A stretch of DNA of 64,000 nt, taken from NCBI GenBank assembly GCA_030386875.1, contig CM059563.1, positions 33,332,139 through 33,396,138 of the forward strand. The letters are read 5' to 3'. The position numbers were made by a program, and so were the translations under genes. This DNA comes from Morinoia aosen. Lineage: Eukaryota; Arthropoda; Malacostraca; Amphipoda; Talitridae. The notes under the pieces are model-generated. The model was not told the DNA's origin. It made no database searches and saw nothing but the letters and a program-made list of their open reading frames with translations. Within the stretch, counting starts at the first letter, position 1, and each line of letters begins with the position of its first letter. Shown here piece after piece: positions 12,226-23,524 of this stretch.

Positions 12226-12707
12226 CCATAATCTGCAAAACAAGCATATAAACATGCACTGAACACAAAACGTGACAAATACACAAAGCTGCTCTACAAG
12301 TATTCAAATTAGGGTCTAAATAAAACAATGACATGACGTGAGAAGCACACTAAAAAATCTAACTATCAGTAACTTCACTACCCAGAATCGTAAAAGCGAG
12401 TTAAAGCAGGAAAAATAAAATACAGGAGTACAACTAAAAACGGAACTGTCACAGGAGTAGATTACAAGCTAAAATAAAATCTTACTAAAGAGAGAGAGAT
12501 GGAAATGATCGAGAAAGAAAAAAAAGAAAAAAAGAACGGGTGAGGAAAGAGAAAGAAAGGGTGAGGAACGAGAAAGAGAAAGAAAGGTTAGAAGAAAAAA
12601 AGGATGAAAAGAGAGGAGTGTTATCTGCAGCACATCTCCATATAGACTGTCATAAAATGGAATGCATTATACTTATTACGTATTAGATTCATGAGATAAT
12701 TGTTGCA

Positions 12708-12953
12708 TTAGGGGCCTATAATTTTTGAAAGGTACGCAGTCAGAATATAATTCACGGCTGGTTTCAAGTTGAGTATGTACAGTGACTCTAATGAGCTCAG
12801 TTCGTAAAAATTCGAAGTAGAGTCTAAAAATTTCAATTGTTCATTGCTGAAAATTGGTTCCCACGGACCCATACATTGCTGCCTCATGTTGCAATAGGAA
12901 GGTGCTCCTATAGGGCTTTTTCTTCGGTTCATTCTTTCTCTATCCCCTCTCAT
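12708..12953 (-). pseudogene. Penelope-like GIY-YIG endonuclease C-terminal fragment
   Basis: The 81-codon frame contains FSNEQLKFLDSTSN and LSSLESLYILNLKPAVN, matching the end of Penelope-like GIY-YIG domains (F.IL......LR.LESL.I...KP.LN). The catalytic GIY and YIG motifs are absent, so it is a fragment. Confidence 0.6.
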
Positions 12954-13255
12954 ATTCTCTTTCTCGCTCTCTTTTTTCTTTTCGGGCTCTTCTGATTCTA
13001 GAGTTTACTTAAGTTAGTAATCTGCCCTTGTGACAGTTCCGCGTTCCAGTCGTACTCTTGTATTTTATTTTCCTGCTTCAACTCGCATTCGCGATATTGT
13101 GTGATGACGTTACAGATAATTAGATCTTGAAGTTTTTTTTACGTCACGTCATTGTATTATTTAGACCTAAATTTGAATGCTAGTAGAGCAACTTTGGGAA
13201 TTTGGCACATTTTCTGATTTAATTCTTGTTTATATTCTTGCTTTGCAGATTATGA

Positions 13256-13277
13256 CTGATGAGCTGAGGCTTGAAAC
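13256..13277 (+). ncRNA. Hammerhead-ribozyme-like core (right arm)
   Basis: CTGATGA and GAAAC are separated by GCTGAGGCTT. The stem can form only by pairing the last A of CTGATGA and leaving a bulged T, so this copy looks decayed. Confidence 0.35.
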
Positions 13278-13320
13278 GTTTCATTAAAAAGATTTTAATT
13301 TTTTGCTATTACTTTCATAT

Positions 13321-14847
13321 GATCAAGAGTCAAGACTTCATGAATTCAACTCTGCATGTATTCTCCCATTTTCTTTATTACACTAGATCTCCTCTAAATG
13401 GAACACATGAAAAGTTCCAGGTACAATGTGCCGTTTGAGTTAATTAAGGAAAAAACTTGTACAGATTCGAAATAAATTTATAGGTTTGAACAGCTATATG
13501 TTGTGAACTGCATGTCTATGCATAAACGACAATTAATCATATTTAAAACAATCACTACAAAATAATCGTTTGGTTTTACTCAAAAATGATAGCGCAGCTT
13601 TCAATTGATAATTCTTCTGCCTTCTGATGTTGCATGATACCTACTTGTCAGAACACTAATATCTATGATTCTATCTATTTTTTTTAGAAAAAGTTACAAG
13701 CGTAAATATTTACCTTACCTTGTTCAAAATTACGACGAAATTTCATATAACTATAACCTTATCCTTTGTACAAACATGACTATGCTAAAAAAACCTTCAA
13801 TTCATTTTTTTTTCATTTGTCATTGTGTATAAATATTTGCAACTTATTATAAAACAAGCACTGCAACTGTTCAATGAAGTTTGTTGCATATTTAAGAAAA
13901 ATAAAAATCTTAAAATACGAAAGCTTGACGTGAGAGAGAAGAACTGAGACCAGTTCTGGCCTCATCACCTAAAAATTACTTACATGACAATACTTGTTCG
14001 ACCTAATTCAACAAAAATTGTGTTCACCAGTGTAATAAGCATCAAGTTTGTGGTACACACCAATTTAATGTATTGTGTGACGAATGAGTGGCATTGATAG
14101 AGTGAATATTGAAAGAATCCAACTCATGCCGAATCCCATTTTAATTAATTTTAAGTGCAAAGTATGATATTCCACTCTAAAAAATATTAGTTAGAATATG
14201 ATAACAGTTACTCAAATGATAATAGAGTGCGCAGCCTTGTCCTATTTTTCCTTAAAAAACGACTGAACATTTACAAAACTTGTACCTCTGAACTCACATT
14301 CGTAAATATTTTGGAAGCTTCTCGCTTCTACCTATTACTGTAAAGAACAAAAACATATCAATGGTTTAACATGTATTGGAGAAAGAGGGACACAAGTCTC
14401 AATGGATTGATGCAGGCAACAACGATGCGAGTTAGTTTAGTTGGTGGCCATTTTTTTCACCGTCAAAGCAAGAATATAGACATTATCGGACATGTTGTTG
14501 AATCGGATATGTTGTCACTGAATGATCAATGACCACCTTCAAGAGACCATACTATATTTTGGTTTCATCAACAGAAAAGAAGTAATTTTATGTTACTGAC
14601 AGCATCAATTCAAATTGTGCAATGTCATTACTATGGATCGTGTATTAATTGGGATTGTCGTTTCCCTACTCGAAGATGCTACTTTACACTACATCAAATC
14701 TGATGAGGAAAAGGTAAAAATTTTGTCCTGCTCACGCCAATTTTCGTTTTTTTTTTAACTACGCTAGAATATATTCATGTTGACAAGTTTTTGCTTCAAA
14801 TATTGAAGTCACTCGTACTTTCCTCTTTACTGCTACTTCTTGTAAGC
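13321..14847. other. No feature recognised
   Basis: AT-rich sequence downstream of the POMT2 stop. It should hold the 3' UTR near 14.8 kb, but I could not place its end. No coding signal was seen. Confidence 0.5.
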
Positions 14848-14959
14848 TTATATAAGTTCCCAACTATTGAGCCACCTAAGATGTTTCGTGGTTGAGTTGA
14901 GAGGGTCATAAGGCTGGTCGGAATACACTCCGTACGCTGTGAAGCTGAACGCCCAGAAA
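14848..14959 (-). CDS. POMT2: POMT2 window exon 15 (C-terminus, stop codon)
   Basis: This is the last coding exon, 112 nt with its TAA stop at 14850-14848, phase 2 in, acceptor GTTTTCCACGCAG. It encodes FWAFSFTAYGVYSDQPYDPL and LRWLNSWELI, matching the POMT2 end SFYLFHPLAYG... and LRWLDSWDF. I could not assign a polyadenylation site. Confidence 0.93.
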
Positions 14960-15118
14960 CTGCGTGGAAAACAATGTTCGTAAGTAAGATGCAGAGGGTA
15001 AGGGATCAAGTTCATGCATGGTTCAGCTTTTTTTCTGGCACACAATAATGACGGTTTTTTCAAAAGCGACTTCCAGACACCTAACACTCATCAGACGAGA
15101 CCGGAGACCATGCCTCAC

Positions 15119-15206
15119 CTCCACATGAGCGCAGCGCAGATGAGGCACATGAGCATAAGAGAGGGTATGGAAGACAGTCTGCAGACCAACCGGCCCACTG
15201 CCACAG
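15119..15206 (-). CDS. POMT2: POMT2 window exon 14 (C-terminal membrane helix)
   Basis: This exon is 88 nt, phase 1 in and phase 2 out, acceptor TTGTATTTGCAG and donor TGGAG|GTGAGG. It encodes VAVGRLVCRLSSIPSLMLMC and LICAALMW, a hydrophobic helix at the place of the family ILWD.LLRL...LA...L..G helix. Two other frames are open but are polar and out of phase. The split codons give Ala (with exon 13) and Ser (with exon 15). Confidence 0.85.
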
Positions 15207-15711
15207 CTGCAAATACAACATGAAACTGAGAGTTCGGATTAGCATAAAGAATTGAATTTGTGTGAGGCTCATGAGGGTGGGCTCGAATAAATTCAAGAAT
15301 GCAGTCACGACGATATTTTTTTCATTTTAGAGTTGGCATATTAAAAGCAATAAGCGAAAATAAAGCTAGGGAAGTCCACGTTCGGGAAGTCCACGTTCAC
15401 AAATTTTGACGTATTGCACTTTCTGAAACTATATTTTAATAAGTTTCTTGTCCTTTTACTTGCATCGAGGTTGAGTTTCCTGTTTCATTAGAATTCAAAT
15501 TACGGTAGCAGGTCTACTGAAAACAACTAAAAAATATATTTTACTTCATTAATTTTGCTAAAAGTGCAAAAATTTCTCATAGATTACCCATAAGTACTCT
15601 GCAAGTCATTGTGGAGGTATACAATTACAATTTACTGTGAGGACTGTCAGTCAAAGGTATGCTATAATAAAGAGAAAACAGAATTTCAGGATCTGCCCCA
15701 AATGAACATGG

Positions 15712-16407
15712 GCGTCAGCAGTGAGGAGAACTGCAGTGCAGGGAAGTAGTGGTGGTGTTACCTGTCAGCATGGAGGAGAACTGCAGTGCAGGGAAGTAGT
15801 GGTGGTGTTACCTGTCAGCAGGGAGGAGAACTGCAGTGCAGGGAAGTACTGGTGGTGTTACCTGTCAGCAGGGAGGAGAACTGCAGTGCAGGGAAGTAGT
15901 GGTGGTGTTACCTGTCAGCATGGAGGAGAACTGCAGTGCAGGGAAGTAGTGGTGGTGTTACGTGTCAGCATGGAGGAGAACTGCAGTGCAGGGAAGTAGT
16001 GGTGGTGTTACCTGTCAGCATGGAGGAGAACTGCAGTGCAGGGAAGTAGTGGTGGTGTTACCTGTCAGCAGGGAGGAGAACTGCAGTGCAGGGAAGTAGT
16101 GGTGGTGTTACCTGTCAGCAGGGAGGAGAACTGCAGTGCAGGGAAGTAGTGGTGGTGTTACCTGGCAGCATGGAGGAGAACTGCAGTGCAGGGAAGTAGT
16201 GGTGGTGTTACCTGTCAGCATGGAGGAGAACTGCAGTACAGGGAAGTAGTGGTGGTGTTACCTGTCAGCAGGGAGGAGAACTGCAGTGCAGGGAAGTAGT
16301 GGTGGTGTTACCTGTCAGCATGGAGGAGAACTGCAGTACAGGGAAGTAGTGGTGGTGTTACCTGTCAGCAGGGAGGAGAACTGCAGTGCAGGGAAGTAGT
16401 GGTGGTA
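15712..16407 (-). repeat. 50-bp minisatellite built from a POMT2 exon end plus its 5' splice site
   Basis: Thirteen complete 50-bp units (15731-16380) with partial units at both ends. On the minus strand each unit is about 45 nt of exon 13 (from ACCACCACTACTTCCC to CTGACAG) followed by GTAAC, the start of the intron. Units differ at a few positions, for example CTCCATG against CTCCCTG, and one has CTGCCAG. The genuine exon copy at the right end is preceded by TACTACCACCAC, and the intron starts GTAACACCACCAC, so the shared ACCACCAC may have seeded the duplication. Confidence 0.95.
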
Positions 16408-16499
16408 GTACAAGACGCGGTCCATGGTGAAGAAGGGCAGGTAGTGCAGCAGGTACGCCAGCAGTAGCCATTTACTCCAATGATAAACTCTGGAATCAT
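16362..16499 (-). CDS. POMT2: POMT2 window exon 13 (LHYLPFF..RVLY.HHYFPA)
   Basis: This exon is 138 nt, phase 1 at both ends, acceptor TTTTTTGTCATGCAG. It encodes [20 protein letters not shown] and then [18 protein letters not shown], close to the POMT2 signature [27 protein letters not shown]. The donor ACAG|GTAAC at 16361-16360 is the first of thirteen near-identical donors created by a 50-bp tandem repeat. Only this first one keeps the reading frame, because continuing past it meets a TGA 16 codons later. Confidence 0.93.
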
Positions 16500-16800
16500 C
16501 TGCATGACAAAAAATTGAGTGATCCTACGCATATAGTTTTCACTCCAACGATGGTGAAACAAATTATAAAAATCAGCACTGCGATCTCATACTTCTAATG
16601 GTCAGCTAATTTTATTGCCCTGTGAAAATGAAAACGTTTTCCTAAAAGCATACGCTGCACCAGCTTTGCATATTTTCATTATTTTCATTCAAGGAGTCAA
16701 AGTGAAAATCTCATTTCGTTCTATGTCTCTTGTAAGACAAAGAAGCGAAGTTAGCGACCAAGGTGCTTTGCGCTAATGTTTCTTTAATTTACTGATCTAC

Positions 16801-16951
16801 CTGTGTCTAGAATGAAGGCGTTTCTTTTCATTTTGAATGCTGTGCGGGAGACGAAGAAGACGGTGATGCACAAACCAACAATATTCAGCCAGAACACGAT
16901 AGGATTTCCGAGGAGCACGATCCGGATGCCATTGGAGAGCCAGGGTTGAGA
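16801..16951 (-). CDS. POMT2: POMT2 window exon 12 (LLGNP.V.W helix)
   Basis: This exon is 151 nt, phase 0 in and phase 1 out, acceptor CCCCAAATCCACAG and donor GACACAG|GTAGAT. It encodes SNGIRIVLLGNPIVFWLNIV and VSRTAFKMKRNAF, the family signature +IYLLGNPV.WW.NL of the first helix of the C-terminal four-helix domain. Trp is replaced by Phe at one position (IVFW). The split codon with exon 13 gives Asp. Confidence 0.93.
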
Positions 16952-17038
16952 CTGTGGATTTGGGGAACCAAAAAATCTCATTGAAATAACCTTATTGATT
17001 TATTGATCGTTTGATCACTTTTAGGTACAATAAATATA

Positions 17039-17793
17039 TAGGGTGTTTTTTAGTGGGGACAAATTTGAACTATAGGTGGAAAAACTCAAAATAAATCGAT
17101 TTTCACGAATGATAAAATACCCAAAACTCCCTAGTTTTCGAGTTATAAGGACTTGAAGAAACTTCAAACTTAAACTTTCAACTTTAAACTTTAAACTACT
17201 TGCGAGCCAATGTTTGCGCTTGTCTTGATAGTTCCGGCCCCACTAAAACAAGCTTTTGTTATTTGTGCAATAAAAACGGCAAGCATTTTAGAATTAAAAA
17301 AAAATGTCTGCCGTTTTAAGCTATTTTGATTTGGTTAGTTGAAAAAAACGTTGCACTGCGAAAATGCGCGGTTGAGCATTAATTTATGGTTTGTTATTAA
17401 TATCCTACAATACCTGCGATGAAAAGTTTCTTCCAAATTGTGAATGAGGCTTTTATTAATTTAATGAAATAACTACTAAAGTTTATCATTGATGGCTTGG
17501 TGTTAATTTCCTAACGAACATTCAAATTCAAGATATTTTTCGTAACTGTAAAATGTTTGTAGGTTTTATTGTAAAAATAACAAAAACTGCTCTAGTTGGT
17601 CGGAACTATCAAGACTAGCGCTAACATTGGCGCACTCGTAGTTTGTATCTTACTTTATGTTTTAAAAATTCTGTAAGTCGTTAGAGCTCGAAAGCTAAGG
17701 AGTTTTTGACAGCGTGCCATTCGTGAAAATCAATTTATTTTGAGTTTTTCTATCTATGAATTGAAATTTGTCCGCACAAAAGAAACACCCTGT
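17039..17793. mobile_element. Foldback MITE with long inverted repeats
   Basis: The ends TAGGGTGTTT and (reverse complement) CAGGGTGTTT start arms that share GGACAAATTT, AAAAACTCAAAATAAAT and TTTTCACGAATG. Further in, the arms meet again at TCTTGATAGTTCCG / CGGAACTATCAAGA. TA-rich flanks fit a Tc1/mariner-type MITE. No transposase. It lies in a POMT2 intron. Confidence 0.75.
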
Positions 17794-18949
17794 ATACGAG
17801 TTTAGACAAGTGGAAAATCCTTGTTAAAACGTGGTTCTCCTGATGATTTCAATGGGCAACTTTCACATTGCCTGTGAGGGCTGCTGTTATTCGGTCGCAG
17901 TTGTCTACCTGATCTTTTTTTTAAAACTACTGTACTTAGCTCAAAAGTACAAGAGCGGGGGACTTAAAACGCTGGAGAATAATTTGGGCCAACTCTAACA
18001 TGAAGTATGAAATGTTGTAACGAACACATTCTGCTCTATAATGATTCGATGTGCAATACTTAGTTCAAAAGCTGCAGGATTTGAAAAATTTAAACCCAGT
18101 GAATACAATCGATAGCCTGTCCTATAAAATTTTCCCTTTATTTTCAATGAGCAAGAGATCTATTGCGTAAATATCAACGACCATAGAGGTGATGTCCATA
18201 TCAGAAATTGGTTATTTTAGGTATGCTTAAGGCACCGAGGTACCTCAAAAATCATGTTCCAATTCGTCCAACAGAATAACGGTACGGAATATTACCCACA
18301 GCGAGCAGGTTAAAAGCGGTGGAAATCACACGGTTAGGACGTAAGGAAGAACTACAGTAACTAAAATGGTCGTGGTATAAACAAACGTTTTCGATTTCGA
18401 AATTCGTTCTCAGTGATCTGGAATACTGTTGATAACCCACAGTGTACTTCAAATGTACTTTGTGATTTCAATACTCTACTTTACTGGAAGCACAAGATGT
18501 ATTTCTGATGATCAACTTGATTTAATTTCGAAAATGGATGAAGCTTTACTGTCTGCTACTTCTATATTGTAGTTGTAACCATTCGTTTACTCCACACTGT
18601 AATATTTGATTTATTATTTGAAGGAATCATAGTTATGGTGAACCTTTGAAATTATGATTGAAATTAGCTTATTTCAGTACACTTACACCAGTAAATTTAC
18701 TCGTTCGATAACAAAAATTGTAGGAAAAAACTAATATTGGCAGTAGTGGTTATTTCGACGGACATCATATCAACAACTAGAGAACGCTGAATTTGCCATC
18801 AGAGGGTTTTCTTCACCGCATAGCTAGTGTTTTTTGAGAAGAAAACGACCATAGAACATAATAACGGACCTAGCCAAACCTTACCTAACCAAACCTTATC
18901 TCCTAACCTAATCTATGATAACCAAACTATCACCAAACTATCAACTATG

Positions 18950-19422
18950 ATAACGCTTATGCTGAGTGGGACCAGTGCTTAGTCGTTGAGAATGCTTTGA
19001 ACAATGCTTTCAATTCTACACTGAGGGATACTCCCACTTACATTGTATTTAACAGGAATACGTGTCCTTACTTCCAAGGTGAATTTTTTAATAACGTAAC
19101 TTATAACTATAATGAAGAGATAGATTTGGTTAATGTTCGAGCCAAAGAGGCAGCTTGTATTGTAGAAAACGTTAGGAACCTCATATTAAATAATACTACT
19201 AAACGGAATATATACCGGAACATTAAGCGTAAAGACAAGAACTTCCTTATCGGTGCTCGAGTCCTTTTAAGGAATCACGGTAAAAAGGATAAGCTAGAGC
19301 TGACATGGCTAGGGCCGGGCATAGTCCTGAAGGTCAAGCGAAATTGGGTCGAGATTAAACTTGGGGAGAAGACTTACAAAAGCAACATAAATCATGTGTT
19401 ACCTTTACGGAGAGTTAAATAA
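18950..19422 (+). pseudogene. Ty3/Gypsy-type integrase C-terminal fragment
   Basis: In frame from about 18952, the sequence reads YAEWDQCLVVENALNNAFNS, the usual end of a retroviral-type integrase core (W...L...E.ALN...N...G..P). It continues into a basic C-terminal SH3-like part with LTWLGPGIVLKVKRNWVEI and NHVLPLRRVK, then a stop. The protein is 5'-truncated: protease, RT, RNase H and the integrase catalytic residues are absent. The start listed by frame is not a true start. Confidence 0.75.
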
Positions 19423-22400
19423 AAAGCTCTCCATTTTACTATTTAACCATTTTTTCTTTTATTTACTGTTCTTACGACACTCACTCTGACGACTCGACCG
19501 GTTACGTTTTACTAAAAGTATAACTATATTACTCAATTTAGCGTTTTCCTTATAGGCTAAGAATTTTTCGTTGTGTTATGTGCTTTATCAACGTATTATT
19601 TGAATTGTTTGCTCTGCCGCATTAAAATCCCGTATGTATTAATTTCAGTGGTTGTCCAGCCTTTTAGCTGCGCATATCATAATTAATTAGGTTAAGTGTT
19701 GTATTTTAAACTCGAGGTTAAAAAATATGTTTGTGTACCTCTTAGAATACATTAACGAATTTTTGCAATTCGCTGTTTTTATTGGTTTGTTTTGTGCTGT
19801 GCACATGCAACTCTAGGCATGCATCCGCTTGGACGTCGTTGTTGAATTGACAATTTAAATGGTGAACGAATTCCGTGGTTGCTAAATGCAATCGCTGACA
19901 TTGCAGCTCATCTCATGAGACGGTCGTTCTCGACGCTACTGCGAAATTAAAATTATTTTTTGTCGTGATGCTTTATCACCGGCTCAACAAACAAGTTGAT
20001 CAAATAGTATTTCTCTGAAAAATGGAAATTTCCCGAACGGAGGTATAGGCGCAGCTCTTACTCGAAAGCTAGACTTGTTGTCGAGCAGCATTCATTTATA
20101 TTTATAGGATTGAATTGAAGAAAATTTATTTATTTTTGTTTTTAAAATAAAAGTTTAATATCACGCTGCAGTTCGCTTTATTCAAGCATTTATGCTTGTG
20201 TTGTCATTTCCGTATATCATTTTAGGTTTGTTAAAAATTTATTTTAGGTTTGTTAAAATTATGTTTATTTTTATTTTTATTTGGCCATGCTAATGGTTCT
20301 TGTTTTCGTTTCAATTTCAGCTTCGCGTGGTGTACGAGCTCAGCGAGTACGAACGTCACGTATTAAACACGTGACACCTGCACGCACTGTACTGTGGGTG
20401 TGCACGACCTGGCGCCAGAGCGCCTGTCAACAACTGAGGCGGCCTTAATGGCAGTTGCGCCTCCGCGCGCAGTCAACAACTTAACAGAAGTCAATCTCCG
20501 CGATCAGTTAACCCATACTAATTAGGGATAAATCACCTTCGTGAAAGGGAAGGAGAACAACGGTGAACCATTGATGAACTCAAAAAATAACTGACTTTAC
20601 ATATTTTATTTGGTGTTAACTTGAAAAAGAGTGTTCATTTTCTACAGTGTTACCTTACCATGTTCGTAGTGTTGAAAAAGTGGTTTAATAAGTTTGGAAA
20701 CTAGACAGTAGGTAATTATAATTTCAGAGTCGTTCAAGATTTATGAACCGTGTTTACATTTCATTAAGATTGGCGAATTATATTAAATTATAAATTATAA
20801 TTATTATAAATAGCGAGTTACCCAAGGTGGTAAAGGTGCTGAACCCATTATCTTATAATTTCTTACTAATTTAACATAGTTTCATATTCATACTTGGTGT
20901 TCCAATTGCTCCATTTTTGACTATTTTACTATTTTGTCTATTATGCAGTCTACGGAAGCGCAGGCGATGTGTTTCAATCGTTCTCTACCGTCATTTGTTT
21001 TTTGGTGAAAACTTTAATGATCCTTTGCTCTGATAACCATTTAGATTCACTATCATTTCTGCAGTTTTTATTACCAACAAGGAGATAGCTTTGATCGTTA
21101 TACAATTTTCCGAAATTGCCATGCCGAGGAACTCGTGTTTTTACTCGCAGTTAATCTATAATCTCTATAATCTCTAGTTATATTTTGTTTTTAGTATTAA
21201 TGCTTGAGTTTATGCGTGATGTTACAAACGTGACGTAATGATGTTCAGGAATTTGGTGATGTTACGAGTAATAACTTTTAATTTAATTATTTTTTGCGAA
21301 GGAAGCGAAATTTCTTGACTATTGTTTTTTTTAGTGAGTATATCTGGCGTTTCAATTACCTTCCTTTGCCACGCTTGTCGACATTGTTGTAAGTTCAATG
21401 ATTATGCTGTCTGTTGGTAGCAGCTGGTTTTCTTTTCAATGTTGAGGATAAGGGCATTTTTGTTATATTGCTTCAGCCGCCTTTATACTCCTTGCTTGTG
21501 TTGCCAAGTATTATTGATACTTCTTGGGCAAGGTACTGTTACTAAGTTTGATCAAATTTAATTGTTAAGGTTAATAATTTTATCCATGAGTTTTACACGC
21601 ATGTAAGGCGGAGACGAAATTGGTTTTGGTAACCATGTTTGAAGTTAAAATTTTTTTGTTTTTTTCCACCTGAATATTAATTTTTTTTGAATTTATAATT
21701 TGAGTACCTAAATTCTTGATGGAGAGGTAATGTGCACGCAGGTAATGTGGGGGGAGGTAATGTGCATGGTAGTGATGGGGGGAGGTAATGCACACGTTCC
21801 CCTACCCTAAGCACCTCAGAGGCTTTTAAGCGATTAGCGCTATTCCTCTGGGCTCAATCGATCACGTACCTCGCCTGTACCTCACCTGCTACGGACCACC
21901 CAATAAAGTGTACCTCCAAGAAGTCTACTGGCGTTTCATTGGCCCGTATACCTCAGACTGACCAAATAGTGTCGCTCAGGTTACAGTTTTGACGACAAAG
22001 TAAAGCGAACGGATCATGAATAGTGCGCACATCGAAACAACCGATATCTCTCGAAATAATGGTTTGCCACTCGCTTGATAAAAAAGTCGTAATATACGGG
22101 CGCGAACCCACTACAAAAGCATTTTATGTCAATTATGTCATCGAGATGGAATTAATAGACGGCGCCGCTATCATGCTGCTCATTTAAGCTGTCAAGTTCT
22201 CAGAAACTAATGACTTCCGACGGTTTTTCATCACTGAATTCGTTCTGAGCGAATCTAAACCCGCTGAAAGATTTTCAAACAACGTTCCGCCAAACCCTTG
22301 TGTAATAACACCCACTGTTTACAGTACACATATGTGCTTGCAATGTAGTTTTAATTAGGAAAGACTGAAGAAAAAGTACTTATCGCCAGTAAAAAGTAAG

Positions 22401-22603
22401 AACTTTCAGCATGAAGTAGAATTGATAAGTTTGTTGTTGCAGATCATAATCGAATCGCTTTTGCGCTCTCAAAACACCTATCCACTTTAATACCAGCTTA
22501 AAACCAGATCAGATGTGCCAAGGACCGTCTGTGGTGTAGGTGCTGAGTCTCCCTTGACCGTCCGTACTTTCATTGTGACGCTGGAATGAATTATCGTAAT
22601 GAA
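19423..22603. other. No gene recognised
   Basis: May include the 3' LTR of the truncated Ty3/Gypsy element just upstream, but I could not find its boundaries. It holds a GC-richer patch at about 20330-20500 and short AGGTAATG.GC direct repeats at about 21725-21795. Confidence 0.4.
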
Positions 22604-22868
22604 CAAATGATGCTTTATTCCAATCAATCAAGCCTGATATGTAGCATCATGTACATTGGTCGTTCAAATGCCTTCTATCACCAGGACGCAATGACGGTTA
22701 CTTCCGGTCAAGCCGGTATCCATTTCCGACATCTGTGCAGAGTGGGGAATTGTGGCTGAGTTCTCTCTTTTCCCAACGAGGAGAATCCTCGGGCGGCACC
22801 ACCAGGATTCGAACTGCAGCTAGACACCTTCCCGTGAAGGGCGCGTTCTTAACCACTCGGCCACGGTG
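22604..22868 (-). mobile_element. tRNA-derived SINE, copy 1
   Basis: The minus strand starts CACCGTGGCCGAGTGGTTAA (A box like a class II Leu/Ser tRNA), followed by the B box AGTTCGAATCC. The body contains CCCCACTCTGCACAGATGTC, ATACCGGCTTGACCGG and TTGCGTCCTGG, and ends GGAATAAAGCATC. The same body occurs at 63066-63350. It is not a functional tRNA: there is no paired acceptor stem, and the tail is SINE-like. Confidence 0.85.
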
Positions 22869-23332
22869 AACACTAACCCTAACATCTGACTACTAACAAT
22901 ATGAAAACCTTTAGGAGTAGGCTTTCGACAATTTTTTTTTCGTTTTATTACTTTAACGATAAATACCCTTCCAAAGATACTGACATGTTCGATTTATTCA
23001 CTAGTACTTGCACTATGTGTGCATGTTTCGTTCTGTAGCGAGAGCGCTCTAGTTTTTCCTTACAGCGCTCAGCGTAGAAGTTATTTGTCAGCAGGACTCG
23101 ATTTCAATGTAAAGTCTATTGAACGCATGACAGTGAAATGCCGTGAACGAAGTTTTTTCCCTAGAAATAATGGAAATTTTCAAGAATGTAGGTGTTAATT
23201 TGCGAGTTAAGATTTGGTTCGAAACTATTAACTGCATTGGAGATGGGTCATGTTTTTAACTTGTAATAAATTTTGGATCCTAGTCGAAAGAGTACCCTCG
23301 CATCGAATTCATGCGATTCACTGCGGGCTCAC

Positions 23333-23524
23333 CTTGTAGCACAAGGGCCACATCCAGGGCCTGATGGTAGTCTCCAGCTCAGCGGCTGACGGCTTGAATT
23401 GAGAATTCATCCACAACATGAGGCGATGAGTTTCCAGAAATCTGGAAGCTAACCCACTGTTCAAGTAACTGAAGTTCTTCTGAGAGACTGCTCAAATTAA
23501 GTTCAGTATTAGTAATCGTTAGAT
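23333..23524 (-). pseudogene. POMT2: POMT2 window exon 11, with a 1-nt frameshift
   Basis: Acceptor TTACTACAG and donor TACAAG|GTGAGC bound 192 nt; phases 1 in and 0 out would require 191. The first part reads LTITNTELNLSSLSEEL. Past about 23450-23431 the family sequence continues in the next frame as FLETHRLMLWMNSQFKPSA and PWMWPLCYK (the family has F..FLESH...G...LKP and PW.WP..Y.G). Without a shift the first frame stops at a TGA near 23385. Either one base was gained here, in the genome or in the assembly, or the gene uses an internal acceptor (GGGTTAG|CTTCC) that drops about 25 residues but keeps frame. Confidence 0.72.

Larger units (their letters stand above)
12140..13320. mobile_element. 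Penelope-like element remnant in a head-to-head palindrome
   Basis: The outer 300 bp or more on each side are inverted copies: GAGCTGAGGCTTGAAACGTT at 13261 on plus and the same near 12201-12220 on minus, followed inward by matching CTGCAAA/TTTGCAG, ACATGACGT/ACGTCACGT and purine/pyrimidine tracts. The centre carries a Penelope-type GIY-YIG tail on minus (12708-12953, motif LSSLESLYILNLKPAVN). Inverted partial copies are a common form of Penelope-like elements. Confidence 0.7.

Noticed and set aside
15721-15999. Plus-strand open frame of 92 codons with repeated peptides
   Set aside because: It is the antisense of the 50-bp minisatellite. The frame is open only because the unit lacks stops in that phase; the minus strand carries the POMT2 exon.
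15731-16380. Regular repeats as a CRISPR array
   Set aside because: Units are contiguous with no unique spacers, and the unit is explained by exon duplication.
16365-16562. 65-codon minus frame over exon 13
   Set aside because: It reads a different frame from the one that matches POMT2 and runs through the acceptor into the intron.
20400-20450. TGGCGCC as a retroviral-type primer-binding site
   Set aside because: The match is short, has no LTR boundary beside it, and lies downstream of the integrase fragment, where no primer-binding site is expected.
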